In this document: positions 38,444-49,674 of the stretch, piece after piece
Layout: each line of letters begins with the position of its first letter
How positions within the stretch are numbered: position 1 is the stretch's first letter
DNA from: Dugong dugon
Lineage: Eukaryota > Chordata > Mammalia > Sirenia > Dugongidae
DNA: 64,000 nt
Reading direction: 5' to 3'
Assembly (NCBI GenBank): GCA_030035585.1
Contig: CM057464.1
Coordinates: forward strand, 32,895,365 to 32,959,364
The notes under the pieces: model-generated
Told to the model about the DNA's origin: nothing
Seen by the model: the letters and a program-made list of their open reading frames with translations, nothing else
Databases searched by the model: none
Made by a program: the position numbers and the translations under genes

Positions 38444-39852
38444 TGTCATGGATTGAATTGTGTCCCCCTCAAAATATCTGTCAACTTGACTAGGACATGA
38501 TTCCTAGTATTATATGATTGTCTATCATTTTGTAATTTGATGTGATTTCCCTGTGTGTTGTATATTCTATCACTATGATGTAATAAAATGGATTAGTGGC
38601 AGTTACATTAATGAGGTTTACAAGATTAGATAGTGTCTTAAGCCAATCTCTTTTGAGATGTAAAAGAGAGAAGCAAGCAGAGAGACATGGGAACCTAATA
38701 CCACCAAGAAAGCAGCGCCGAAAGCAGAGCACGTCCTTTGAACCCGAGGTTCCTGTGTTGAGATGCTCCCAGACCAAGGGAAGACTGATGCATCATAAGG
38801 ACCTTCCTCCAGAGCTGAAAGAGAGAGAAAGCCTTCTCCTAGAGCTGATGCCCTGAATTTGGGCTTATAGCCTACTCGACTGCGAGAAAATAAATTTCTC
38901 TTTGTTAAAGCCACCCACTTGTGGTATTTCTGTTATAGCAGCACTAGATGACTAAGAATTTGGTACCAGGAGTGGAGTGCTGCTTTAACAGATGCCTAAA
39001 ATGTGGAAGCGGTTTTGAAACTGTGAATGGATAGAGGACCTAGAAGGAAATGAGGAGAGCTATTACATTGGAGACAACACAGATGGCGAGAAGCAGCAGC
39101 AGAGAACTGGAAGCAGCAGAGGACCAGTGGCAGTAGAACCAGGAGACCAGCACCAGACAGCACTGGAGCTGACCCATGGAGCGAGAGAGCAGAGTGTCTA
39201 TGTGCAAGAGGCTTCCTGGTGGAATAGGGTGCCTCCTGGTACTTATCGGTGGAGCTATTGAACTTTGGAACACTAGCACCAGCAGGGCAGGTGGGGGCGT
39301 GAGGCCCTAGGGCCAAAGAGGCGAAGGAACCAGGAAGCAGAAGCTGAAGAGACAAGGAACACAGGAAGCTGAGCTGCCTCTGTCTCAAAAGGTATGGCCA
39401 CAGCCTCTGGGGTTTCAAAGGGTGGAGCCATGGCCTCTGGTACTTTTAAGGGTGGAGTTGCCAGTCAGATGGACTAGGAGAATGGTGTGCCTAAAGCCAA
39501 GGGAGCAGAGTTGCTGTCCCAGTGGGCCTGGAAGGCAGAGCTGAAGCCCAGGGCTGATGGGCCTCCACTCAGAATCTACAGAGCGTGGCCAATACCTACA
39601 ATACCTAGAGTCTGGAGGGCAGGGCTATTGTGTAAATTGTCTCAGAGAACAGAGGATTATTTTCAAAGCCTTGAGGGCTAATGTAATGTGTTCTGCTAAC
39701 TTGCTTGGTGCCTGTTATACCTTCTTTCCCTCCAATTTCACCCATTTATAATGGAAATACCTACCTTGTGGCTGTTGCACCATTGATACTTTGGAAGCAC
39801 ATAACTTGTATTCTAGATTTCACAGATTTTTTAAAGTTAGGAATAACTAATA
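38444..39852 (+). mobile_element. MaLR endogenous retroviral element: 5' LTR plus internal sequence
   Basis: The 5' LTR (38444-38957) is followed by a primer-binding-site-like TTTGGTACCAGGAGTGGAGT and MaLR-type internal sequence (AAATGTGGAAGCGGTTTTG; GGCCTCTGGTACTTTTAAGGGTGGAG; CATTGATACTTTGGAAGCAC near the end). No gag, pol or env frame is recognisable, as usual for MaLR. No 3' LTR follows, so the element is truncated at about 39852. Confidence 0.75.
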
Positions 39853-40611
39853 GGTAAATTGTATCTACTTTTTAATACTTTCCAGGGCAAAGCAAAACAA
39901 AAACATTTCACCAACCTACCTTCTTTTGGGCTCTCTGCAATGGCATTTTAGGGTTTGTAGCACAAACTGCCACAACTGTCTAAGCTTTTTAGAAGAAAAA
40001 AACTTTTAATTTCAATGTCAGGGAAGACTATGGATTTTATGTAGTTGTGTTCAACATAGCAGAACCTTTCCTCCTTGGAAATATATTTGGAACTCTCCTG
40101 GAAAATGTTACCTTTCTCTTCCCTCTGTAATATTGATATACCTATCTCAGCGAAGCAGGGCCCATGATTAATCTTAATGTGCAGGTGTTCCTAACCTAGG
40201 CTGGATGTTTGAATTTGCTTCATTCTATGCAGTCTGTTTTAATTTTAATTAATTGCCATCAGGAGTTATAACTCCTCCGGGCAGATCATTAGGAAGCTAC
40301 AGAATCAATTCTGTTTAGCCACAGAATATGTAAAACTAGTCACTACCACTGAAACGATCAGAGATGCCTTTTATAGTGCATAGACTCAAAAAAATACGCC
40401 ACTCCAACTGGATTTTAGGAGTAAATTAAAATGGAGTTGGAAAAGATTTTTCATGAATAAGCTAGCCAATGAATTTGCTCTTTTCTTCTCAATAAATTTT
40501 CCAAATTCTACCATGAAAATCATTGATCATGGCTGGCAGTCATGGATGTGGGAACAATATGTGTTAGATGTGTGTTAGGGCACATATCTCAGTACATACT
40601 TGCAATAAGTA
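39853..40611. other. Unique noncoding block
   Basis: No repeat recognised. Bases about 40190-40420 have homeodomain-type motifs (TTTTAATTTTAATTAATTGCC) and the look of conserved noncoding sequence; conservation was not tested. Confidence 0.45.
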
Positions 40612-41127
40612 ACTGGTGCCCAGCTACCACCACCAACTGTTCTGACCAGGGGCACAGTAGAAGGTCCTGGATAGAATGGGAGAAAAATGTAGAACAAAAC
40701 TCAAATTGCTAAAAAAAGGACCAGACCTAATAGATCAATAGAGACTAGACGAACCCCCAAGACTATAGCCCCAAGATAACCTTTGAACTTGGATTTGAAG
40801 GTATTTCTGTAGGTCACCTTTCAGCCAAATAATAGATTGGCTTATAAAATAAACACTATCACCCGTGAGTATTGTGCTACTTTAAACAATGAACTACATG
40901 AGACCAAACAGTCAACATTTACCCAAAAGCAAAGATGAAAAGGCAAAGAGAAGGGAAGCTAGATCAATGGAAGCAGAACAAACAGAATGGAAATACTGAG
41001 AATGCTGACACGTGGTATAAATTGTAACCAATGGCATGGGAGCAATTTGTATAAAAATTGTTAAAGGGGAACCTAATATGTTGTGTAAACTTTCACCTAA
41101 AACACAATAAAATATTATTTAAAAAAA
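40612..41127 (+). mobile_element. L1 3' UTR fragment
   Basis: GGTGCCCAGCTACCACCACC and AAGGTCCTGGATAGAATGGG align with the 3' UTR of the 8.2-kb L1 (23625 onward). The end CTTTCACCTAAAACACAATAAAA is the same terminus type. Confidence 0.8.
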
Positions 41128-41432
41128 TAAATAATTGGTAGACTCATGAGCCCCTGATACATAAGAAAGGGCCCAAGATTACCTACTGTCCCCCATCCCA
41201 GGCCGTTGCCTTAGCTGAGGCACTGATTGCTTCGCTTTGGGACTAGTGTCCCAAATCAGCCTCCTTACTGCATCCTGCTTCCTCCCCTCTAGTGTAGGTC
41301 ACACTGCTACCAGAGCAATCCTTTTAAAACACAAGTATATCACTGCCCTAATTAAAATCCTTCAGTATCTCTAGAGCACCTTACATATAAACTCCTTTCT
41401 ATAATTTTCAAGGAAAACATTTTTAATCATCC

Positions 41433-41593
41433 TCCATGGCGGCACAGAGTTAAGAGTTAAGAGTTCAGCTGCTAATCAAAAGGTCAGAAGTTCAAATCCA
41501 GCAGCCACTCCTTGGAAACACTATGGGCCAGTTCTACTCTGTCCTATAGGGTCTCTATGAGTTGGAATTGATTCGACAGCAACGCATTTTGGT
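41433..41593 (+). mobile_element. AfroSINE, short type
   Basis: Sense copy: GGCGGCACAGAGTTAAGAG to GAATTGATTCGACAGCAACG. Confidence 0.92.
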
Positions 41594-41659
41594 ATGGCTA
41601 TATTAGTTAAGTGAAGAGATGATGTAGTAATAACCCCCAAATCTCACTAGTATAACCCA

Positions 41660-41878
41660 GTAAAACCAAAACCAAATCAGTTACTGTCGAGTCAATTCCA
41701 ACTCATGGTGACCCCATTTGTTACAGAGAAGAACTGTGCTCCATATCGTTTTTAAGGCTGTGACCTTTTGCAACAGATCACCAGGTCTTTCTTCCAAGGC
41801 ACCTCTGGGTGGGTTCAAACCAGGAACATTTTGGTTAGTAGTTGAGCACTTAACTGTTTGCGCCACCCAAGGACTCCA
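41660..41878 (-). mobile_element. AfroSINE, alternative-middle type
   Basis: Antisense copy from TTACTGTCGAGTCAATTCC to TGCGCCACCCAAGGACTCC. It has the alternative middle and CAACAGATCACCAGGTC. Confidence 0.92.
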
Positions 41879-41919
41879 TATAACATAAGAATTTTTCGCA
41901 TGTTCAAAGTCTGCCCTCT

Positions 41920-41996
41920 AGGGAGAATATCTCATTGGTAGAGCATTTGATTGCAAGATATGCCATATTAACACAAGATCTCCTCCATTATTGCCA
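41920..41996 (+). pseudogene. tRNA-Cys-like pseudogene fragment
   Basis: GGGAGAATATCTCATTGGTAGAGCATTTGATTGCA resembles the 5' half of mammalian tRNA-Cys(GCA), including the A-box region and the D loop with TGGTAGAGC. The 3' half is scrambled (CAAGATCTCC only loosely fits). It cannot fold as a working tRNA. Confidence 0.35.
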
Positions 41997-42628
41997 TAGC
42001 AAGGGAAGGGGGCATGGAAAGTTGTGCCCTGGTAAGGATTTGACCTGATAATGGCACATTTACTCATTGGCCAGAATCTGTCATATGGCCCTGCCCAACT
42101 GCAGTGGGGCAAGGAAATGTATCTTCTATCTGGGAAGGGGAGGAGAATTGGAAATAATGTTGTGCACTTTCAATGTCTACCATAATGGCCTTCTATCTAA
42201 GTTCTACACTCCTTAGCCTAACATTCAATGAATGAAGGTCCTTCATGACTAGGCTCTGCCCACTTAACTAGCCTCCCCTCTCTCGTTTCTTTGTGGTCCA
42301 CTCGTACCCAACTATTTGCTCTTTCCTAAACAGACCACACTAGCTTATACTTTTGCATATCATGTGCACTGTGACTGGGACACTTACTCCCCTCTTCAGT
42401 CTGGCTAGCTCGTATTTCTACTTCAAGACTAATCTTAAATGCCATCTCTTCTAAGAAGCTTTCCTTGCTGCATGCCTCTCCTCAGTGACCCTTCTATGTG
42501 TCCCATTGCATCCTGGGCTCATTTCTACATTGCCATCACATTTTATTGTCCCTAAATGTCCACCTTCTCTATGAGACTGAGGTCTTTGAGGGCAAAAATT
42601 TCTGTCTTGTATCTCTACAGCCCTGGTT

Positions 42629-43006
42629 CAGTGGTTCCTAACCTTTTTTTTTTTGCCTCATATGCCCCTGTGAGAATCTGATAAACACTATAAACTTAAC
42701 CTCTAGGCAAAGTTCTGGAAACCCTGGCGGCGTAATGTTTAAGAGCTACGGCTGCTAACCAAAAGGTCAGCGGTTCGAATCCACCAGGCGCTCCTTGGAA
42801 ACCCTATAGGGCAGTTCTCCTCTGTCCTATAGGGTTGCCATGAGCTAGAATCGACTCGACAGCAATGGGTTTGGGGTTTGAGACAAAGTTCTAAATTTTG
42901 CAAATAATTTCAGGGACTTCTGAGACACTCTTAAGTCCACCTGTAGAACCTAGGAGTCCAAGGACCCCTATTTTAGAACCCTTGGACCCCTATTTAAGAA
43001 CCCTTG
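42629..43006. mobile_element. hAT/Charlie-type nonautonomous DNA element
   Basis: The left end is CAGTGGTTCCTAACC and the right end TTTAAGAACCCTTG, imperfect inverted repeats of hAT type. Flanking 8-mers CCCTGGTT (42621-42628) and CACTAGTT (43007-43014) agree at 6 of 8, consistent with an old 8-bp duplication. An AfroSINE is inserted in it. Confidence 0.65.
42717..42883 (+). mobile_element. AfroSINE, short type, with target duplication
   Basis: Sense copy with a good head (GGCGGCGTAATGTTTAAGAG) and B box (GGTTCGAATCC). The 9-bp duplication CAAAGTTCT flanks it (42708-42716 and 42884-42892). Confidence 0.95.
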
Positions 43007-43024
43007 CACTAGTTCCTGACCCAT

Positions 43025-43250
43025 CAAAATAGCTATCACTTAATTAGTGCTTCCTGTGTGTCAGACGCTGTTCTAAGCACTTCACATGATCTGCCCTATT
43101 TATTCCTTACAATAAGGTAGATACTATAAATATCCCCCATTTTACAGATGAGAAAAACGAGGAACATCATTTAAGTAACTTGATGGAATCTACTCCTGAG
43201 CCTGCTTTTTTACCCGCAACACTGTATTGCCTCTCAGTCTCAGTATGTAT
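43025..43250 (-). mobile_element. MIR SINE remnant
   Basis: Reverse MIR landmarks: GTGTGTCAGACGCTGTTCTAAGCAC, ATCCCCCATTTTACAGATGAG, and a decayed acceptor-stem side near TGTATTGCCTC. Confidence 0.8.
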
Positions 43251-43665
43251 GCTACTGTTCATGGTACTCTACCTAAAAGACACTCCATAAATGTCTACTG
43301 AATAAGTGGGAGAATGAATGCAAGCAACAACGTTATATACCGAGAACTATAAACAAGGTTAAAGTCATGAAGAACATAAAGAAGCTTAATGATCAAATGG
43401 TTTGTAAATGCTGTGAGCTTTCTCAGTGGATTAGGTAGCATAGGGTATAAGCTCCATCCAACTTTCAATTAAGTTTAAGGATAAGGGGTGAAAAGGTAAA
43501 GAACTTTTACTGTATACTTAGTCCATGTCAAACACTGTGTCTGGTACTTCCTAAACAGATCACATCATACAATACTGCTAAAAGACCTCAGGATGTAATT
43601 GAATTTTGAGTCCAATATTAACTCTGGAAAGGGAAGGAATGAGAAAATATAATGTGTTCTTTAGG

Positions 43666-43847
43666 AGCCTTGGTGGTGCAGTGGTTAAGAGCTCAGGCTG
43701 CTAACCAAAAAGTCAGAAGTTCAAATCCACTAGCTGCTCCTTGGAAACCCCATGGGACAGTTCTGCTCTGTCCTATAGGGTTGCTATGTGTCAAAATTGA
43801 CTCATTGGCAATGGGTTTTTTTTTTTTTTTTTTTTTTTTTTGGTTTC
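43666..43847 (+). mobile_element. Young AfroSINE with perfect 13-bp target duplication
   Basis: Head AGCCTTGGTGGTGCAGTGGTTAAG, complete body, then a T-tract of about 27 (43815-43841) in place of poly(A). The duplication TGTGTTCTTTAGG is exact at 43653-43665 and 43848-43860. Confidence 0.96.
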
Positions 43848-43860
43848 TGTGTTCTTTAGG

Positions 43861-44803
43861 GCGGGCATCATTAAACCAGTTTGTAAAAGCCTAACTGTTG
43901 GCTGGCTGTGACATCAAGGAATGGAAGTTTTACTGCTAAAATGAAGAAGAGTTAAGGAGGTAAGGGTGGGGTAAGTTCTTTCTTTTAATGAAGATGAGCC
44001 TTTCAAGTATTTTGTGATAAGAAGTTTCACAACTACAGTTAGGTATGAATAGGACTGTCATGCAGACATGCACACACACACTTCTGCTTTGGTTTCAGAA
44101 AGGCAGGAAGGGAAGATGGGAAAGAGAGGAAGAGAGACCAGTACATGATTATCATGTACCAATAATCATACTAAATATTTTTAAATAGATCTTTCAGCTA
44201 ATCTGGTCTGTAGTTTCCACTATGGTCAATGGTTCGAAAGTCAGCTGCCCAGCACCAGATTAGGCTAGGTGCCTAACAGGAGACGAAGCAGAAGAGATCT
44301 TTCCTGTCCTAAGAAATTTATAGTCAACCTGAAGAAACAACACAGAATCGCATGGAAATGAGCAACTCTAATCACTGTCCAGAAGCAATTTTAACCACGC
44401 TTGTCTAGGCTTAGGAAAGCCTAGAAATGAGAAAACAGATTCAGATTCATTTATCCCCCATGGTTTCTAAGGTCAACACTACTGTGTTCTACAAATCTGA
44501 TCTATCTCTGGGTAAGCTTTAAACAACTTGCAGCCTGTGCAAAAGGGTGGCCTAGGTCTCTCCAGGGCTAATATAAGACTCTAAAGATCTTGAGAACATA
44601 AGCTTACATGCCTGGGTGGTTCCAGATGAACCTCAGTGATCAAAGGTAGGTGACATTGGTCATTGTCCAAGTTTGTGTCCAAACTTGCAACTCCATCTTA
44701 CGAATTGCTAGTAATACTTTTCCTATCAGTCTTTTTAATTGCACTAATGCTTATCCACATGACTGGCTCTGGATACCTTGGTCTCTCAGTGTCATTATAT
44801 TTG
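43861..44803. other. Unique noncoding sequence
   Basis: No gene or recognised repeat. Confidence 0.5.
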
Positions 44804-44985
44804 GATTTGTTGTTGTTAGATGCCATTGAGTTGGCTCTGATTCATGGCAACCCTGTTGGCCTGGTCCTGTGCCAACCTCACAATCATTGCTATGTTTGAG
44901 CCCATTGTTGGCAGCTACTGTGTCAATTCACCTTGTTGAGGGTCTTCCCCTTTTTCACTAACCCTCTACTTTACCAAGCATGATG
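44804..44985 (-). mobile_element. BovB-like RTE LINE, 3' end
   Basis: Antisense copy: TTGTTGTTGTTAGATGCCATTGAG to TTCCCCTTTTTCACTAACCC and TACTTTACCAAGCATGATG. Confidence 0.88.
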
Positions 44986-47320
44986 CCCTATTTGGATTAA
45001 GGAGAATGATATAAAGAACAAAGTAACAAGGACTTAAAAAATACATATATTTGGAACTAAATTTGGGAAGAAAAAAATATTGGCATAAAATGTATTAGCA
45101 GGTTATTTAAAAAATACTGGATTGGAAAATATTTTCAAAATTTCCTTTCCAACATTAGTTTAAATATTCTTTATTCTAAGATGTCTTAAACTACAATTAT
45201 GTGGAACTCTTTGAAATACAGTTATTTCCGCTAACAAATCATCTTAAGAGGGCTAAATCTATCCAGCTTTCCACTGAGTTACAGTAATGGAGATTCTAAT
45301 TACCCAGTCTGCATCTCAAGTTATGTTGTAATTCATTAAAAGTCTTTTCCCTCCTGTTTAGTTAGATGCATTTCAGCATTCTAAATTCTAATCGTTTCCT
45401 GTTTCCAAAAATCTAGACAGTTAATAGAGTATATTTGTGTCTCATTTGTTTGTCAGTTTGATTTTGCAATGATCTCTTTGTCCCTCCATTTCTATCACCC
45501 ATGGCTGTGCCTATATCACCAGTCAAAATGCAAATTTTCTTAGGGGCTGGTCCCTACAGTCCCACAGCCAAAGAATTTTGATCTTGAAAAATGATTTGCA
45601 TTTTGATGAAGGATTCCCACGATGCTTCTGGATTTGCACCTGAATGCAAATCCAGGGACAGTGGGCTTGGAGGTGCTTTGGAGAGAGAGAGTTGGAGTCT
45701 TTGGGGGTGAAGGAAGAAGGTGTTACAATATGTGAAGAATGCAACCTTGTGCTACAGAGCAGGACTGAGAGTGAAGCCTTTGATTTTTGCCCTTTTAGAA
45801 GGTCTGTGTAGGTGTGTGGCCATTAGGTGTTGGCAGGCCGACTGCATTTTGTCAGGGCAGTCAAATTTATGTCAGCAGTATGCCCTTTGGCTTTCAAGGA
45901 TTCTTCTGGAGAGCCAGACTGGAAGAGGTTATCAGGTCCCTGACCTGTTTGGAGGGGTCACTATTCAACTTGTATAAACTGTTCATGGGAATGTGTATCT
46001 TTCCTACCCACAGACCATGTCATTTCTGTAACTAAGCACCCAGGGAAGTCTGGAACTATTCCTCCAAGGGATGGGTAGCCTTGGAGCTGCCCATGTGAAG
46101 TTTATCTCTGCATGTTCTGATGTTTGCTATCTGGAGAGGACAATCCAGAGAATAGCTTGGTTTAGGCATGGGGCAGATCTTTTCATTTCTTCTCACCCAG
46201 TGAAAACATTGGGCCTTCAGATTACAAGTCAAATGTAATTCCATCAGGAAGAGTGGGCTCCAAGGAGAAAATATGAACAGTCGGGGATTACTGAAAAATC
46301 AAATGTAATGTGTTTTTCCCCCAAACGTTTTAGAGAAGAAAGAATTTTTATTTTAAGATGTGAGTTGGAGAATCTTTTAGGGATCATTACTTGCCTCAAA
46401 CTCAAAGGAAATTAAGCTAGAAATAATTTTTAATACATATCCAGTTATTATTATTTTAAGGGTCTGAATAAAAAGAGAGAACATGATTTAAAAATTATAT
46501 ATGATAACTCAATATTTGTTGATAATCTCATATAATAATTCAGATTGTTCATCATGTACTCTGCATTCTCCTTAATGTAGTTTTACTAAATAAGGATTTT
46601 CAAGGGTAGTTCACTATTGCTAATGCAGTGATTATACTGGTTAAGGGTTAGGCACTGTAAGAAGATAAAAAAATTTGAGCTGATTAGGAATATTATCAAA
46701 TTACATTGGTCCTTTAAAAAAATATATACAGCCATAGGTCTGCTAAACAGGAGAAGCATAACTCCTAAAGTATTTGTAAGTTAAAAAATGGGCTGTCATA
46801 CTTGGAAGGTTTGGGGACTACTAGAAAGTAGAACTGGAAAGTGACACCAATATGGCAAGTTTCCATTTCACCTAAAGTTCCCTGTGTGCCTCTGAAGTCT
46901 ACGTGGTCAAAGCTGTTACTCAGCTCTAAGAATGAATCTCCAACATTAGGATTTGTGGGAAAAATTAGCACATTCAAATTATCTACTAATATGAAGTCTT
47001 TGAGTTTTATGGATTTTTTTTTTTGTTGTTGTTGTTTAATGCTCTCAAATTACATCATTGCATTAAAGCAATGGCAGCTGGCTGTAGTGGTCTGTAAACT
47101 CATTTTAATGGTGCTTTCAGCCAGCCAGGATTCTCTGACTCATGATTAAGAAGAGGAATCGATGCAATGTGCCCAACTCTGCCCTATTTCCCAGGCCGAG
47201 CTATGCTTCTTCCACCTCAGGATCAACCCAGGGTCAGAAAAAAGAAGAGGCCAGCCATCTGGAGGCAGATGTACCAGAAAGTACCCAGGCAAAGTTACAA
47301 AGGGAAAAACAAAACAAAAC
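44986..47320. other. Unique noncoding sequence
   Basis: 2.3 kb without a recognised gene or repeat. Short open frames are present but show no domain, conserved motif or good start context. Confidence 0.5.
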
Positions 47321-47518
47321 AAAAACAGTTGCTGCTGAGTTGACTCATGGTGACCTATGTATGTCAGAGTAGAACTGTCTTCCATGGGGTTCTCAATGGC
47401 TGATTTTTCAGAAGTAGATCTCCAGGCCTTCCTTCCGAGGTGCCTGTGGGTGGACTTGAACTTCCGAACTTGCAGTTTGCAGCCAAGCATGTTAACCATT
47501 TGCACCACCCGGGGACTC
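47321..47518 (-). mobile_element. AfroSINE, alternative-middle type
   Basis: Antisense copy from TTGCTGCTGAGTTGACTC to TTGCACCACCCGGGGACTC, with CTCAATGGCTGATTTTTCAG in the middle. Confidence 0.92.
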
Positions 47519-49544
47519 TTTCAAAGAGAAAGGGTCTTCATTTTTAAAGGTTAGAATCACTAGCTAGCAGATGGAGCACATGGTCAATGTTAAGAGGCAA
47601 CCCCTATCACTCTGATAAAAACAAATCCTATGGTCTAACATTTGAACGTAAAGAATAAGAGGAAGAGAAGGCATTTCTAATCACAAGCTCAACTTTGTCA
47701 GCAACCAGGAAAATGTCTACTTCCACCCTGAGAAGGCAAATAAATCTGTTCATATTATACACTCCACGGTTTTTATTGTTTATAAACAATTCAAGTCCTC
47801 TTTTATTTTTCAACTTTGTGGGTCTTAGAAGAGAAGGGAATTGTGCCTATTAACCTTTGTGTGCAGCTAAGAAGCAGTTTATGGCTGGCCAGGTGCAAAT
47901 GCCGTATCTAATCTTTCCCCGTGCCTGTCGCGTAGCAGCTGCAGCAGTTAGAGGGAGTTAGGGAGTTATTAAATATCCAGGAAGTGATTGTGCCAATATG
48001 GCCCCATTTCAGGGTGGTAAGAGAGATTTACAAATTGTTTTCCATTTAGAAAGTGTAACATGTTAATGGGGAAAAGGCATTATTATTGAGATTCCAATGA
48101 TGGGGGGGTGGTGGTGAGGCAAAGTGACCTCCTGAGTCCAAAGGGAAATGTGGGACCCTTTATCGTGTGTTTCCTTTTTGGCACAGTCGCCCCTGCAGTT
48201 GCAGAAGCTTTGAAGTTTCCTTTCATTCCTGCCCCTGGTTCTCTGTGACTGTGGACAGGATATTCAGGTACTCGAAGCCAAAGTATATTCACTTGAGACA
48301 GAGAGAGAAAGGAAAAAAATTTTATTTAATCCCTCAGTCACCTCCAAGGATATCATAAAGGTTAACAGTATAACTTTGGGTAAAGTGAAGTAGAATTCAA
48401 AACGAAAATTTATATTCATTTTTCAAATGGGGTGGTGCAGAGCAGGGAGCCCCCGCCTGGTACGTCAGAAAATTTGGGTGTGACTTGCATAGAGTGACTA
48501 TGACTTGCTGAATTTCTAGTTGGGACAATGTATCTGAGCCCCAGTTTACTTATCTGTGAAATCAGAAGTTGATCATTACAAGACTCCTTTCAGTTTTACA
48601 AATCTATGAAATATGTATTGAATGCATACCACACACTCAGAAGAGAGGTAGGCATTGTGTCAAATATAAAGGAAATAAGACACAATCTATACAGTCTAGT
48701 AATGGAAACAAGTCTAATGCAGCTAAAACAACTACCTATTGATGTGACAGTTTTTACAAAGATAGCGACATAAAAACAATTAACCTAGAAGATGGTTTGT
48801 AATGATATATCATAGGGCCCCATCCTGAGCTTCATTCTGTTCAAGATTTTTTTTTTTTTTAGCCCCCAGCTATCTGTAGATGGCATCTATAGCAGGTAGC
48901 AATTGCATTGCTAAATGTAGCATTTGGAGCATAACCAAATAGGGTTTTTTTGGTCATATAACAAGAAGTCTGGAGATGGCGCAGTTAAGGATCAGCACAG
49001 TGGAACCACAATGACATCATGTCCCAAGCTACTTTTCTTTCCTCTCCATCATTCTTAGAATATGGCTTTCATTCTTATGGGTCTGGCCCCTTTAACAAGC
49101 TTACCTGGAAGCCCACCCAGTGACTACTGCTTTCATCTCATTGGTCAGAACTGTGTCACATGACTACCTCTAGCTGAAAGTGATGCTGGGAGATAGAGTT
49201 CTTTAATTAGGCCTGTTGCTACAATTGAACCAAGTCAAGGATTTGTCGATAAGGAAGAAGGTGAGAAGGGATATTGGGTATGTCATTAGCAGTGGCTGTC
49301 ACAGGATTCTTAGCGATTCGAAGATTACACAGGCTGGAGAGGACAATAAATATATTGATGATGCAGACAGAAAATGATTTCAGGAGGATGGAATAATAAA
49401 ATGAATCTAACACACAGAATTCAATAGGGTTAAATTAAAGGCTTACCCCTGAGCCTACAAGATCAATGCAAATAGAATGAGGGGAAAGATTTCTTAACAA
49501 TGCCCTGTAAACATATTTCTTAATTTTAATTTACCACAAGAGTA
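47519..49544. other. Unique noncoding sequence
   Basis: About 2 kb with no gene. The block 47870-48060 (around GCAAATGCCGTATCTAATC and GTCGCGTAGCAGCTGCAGC) is the best candidate for conserved sequence here, but this is not tested. Confidence 0.5.
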
Positions 49545-49674
49545 ATAACAGCAATCAAAATATTGTCTAACATTTTCTTGAATGCTTACTCTGAGTTACT
49601 TAATTCTCACAGCAATTTTCTGAGACAGATATATTATTGTTATCATAACCTCCACTTTAATTTTGAAAAAACTG
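49545..49674 (-). mobile_element. MIR SINE remnant split by an L1 fragment
   Basis: TTAATTCTCACAGCAATTTTCTGAGACAG and TTGTTATCATAACCTCCAC are reverse MIR. The other half, AAGTAACTTGACCTAAGTCCC and CAGCTAGTAAGTCAGTAGCCC, lies at 51673-51785. Confidence 0.75.

Larger units (their letters stand above)
41155..42620 (+). mobile_element. L2 LINE remnant, interrupted
   Basis: ACACTGCTACCAGAGCAATCC and TTAAAATCCTTCAGTATCTC mark the left part. Beyond two AfroSINEs, AGGCTCTGCCCACTTAACTAGCC, TACTTCAAGACTAATCTTAAATGCC and GAGACTGAGGTCTTTGAGGGC mark the 3' part. The order agrees with L2 in sense orientation. Confidence 0.7.

Noticed and set aside
38990..39700. Exon-like GC-rich segment with Ala/Gly-rich frames
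   Set aside because: It follows a MaLR LTR and a primer-binding-site-like sequence and matches MaLR internal sequence order, so it is not a host exon.
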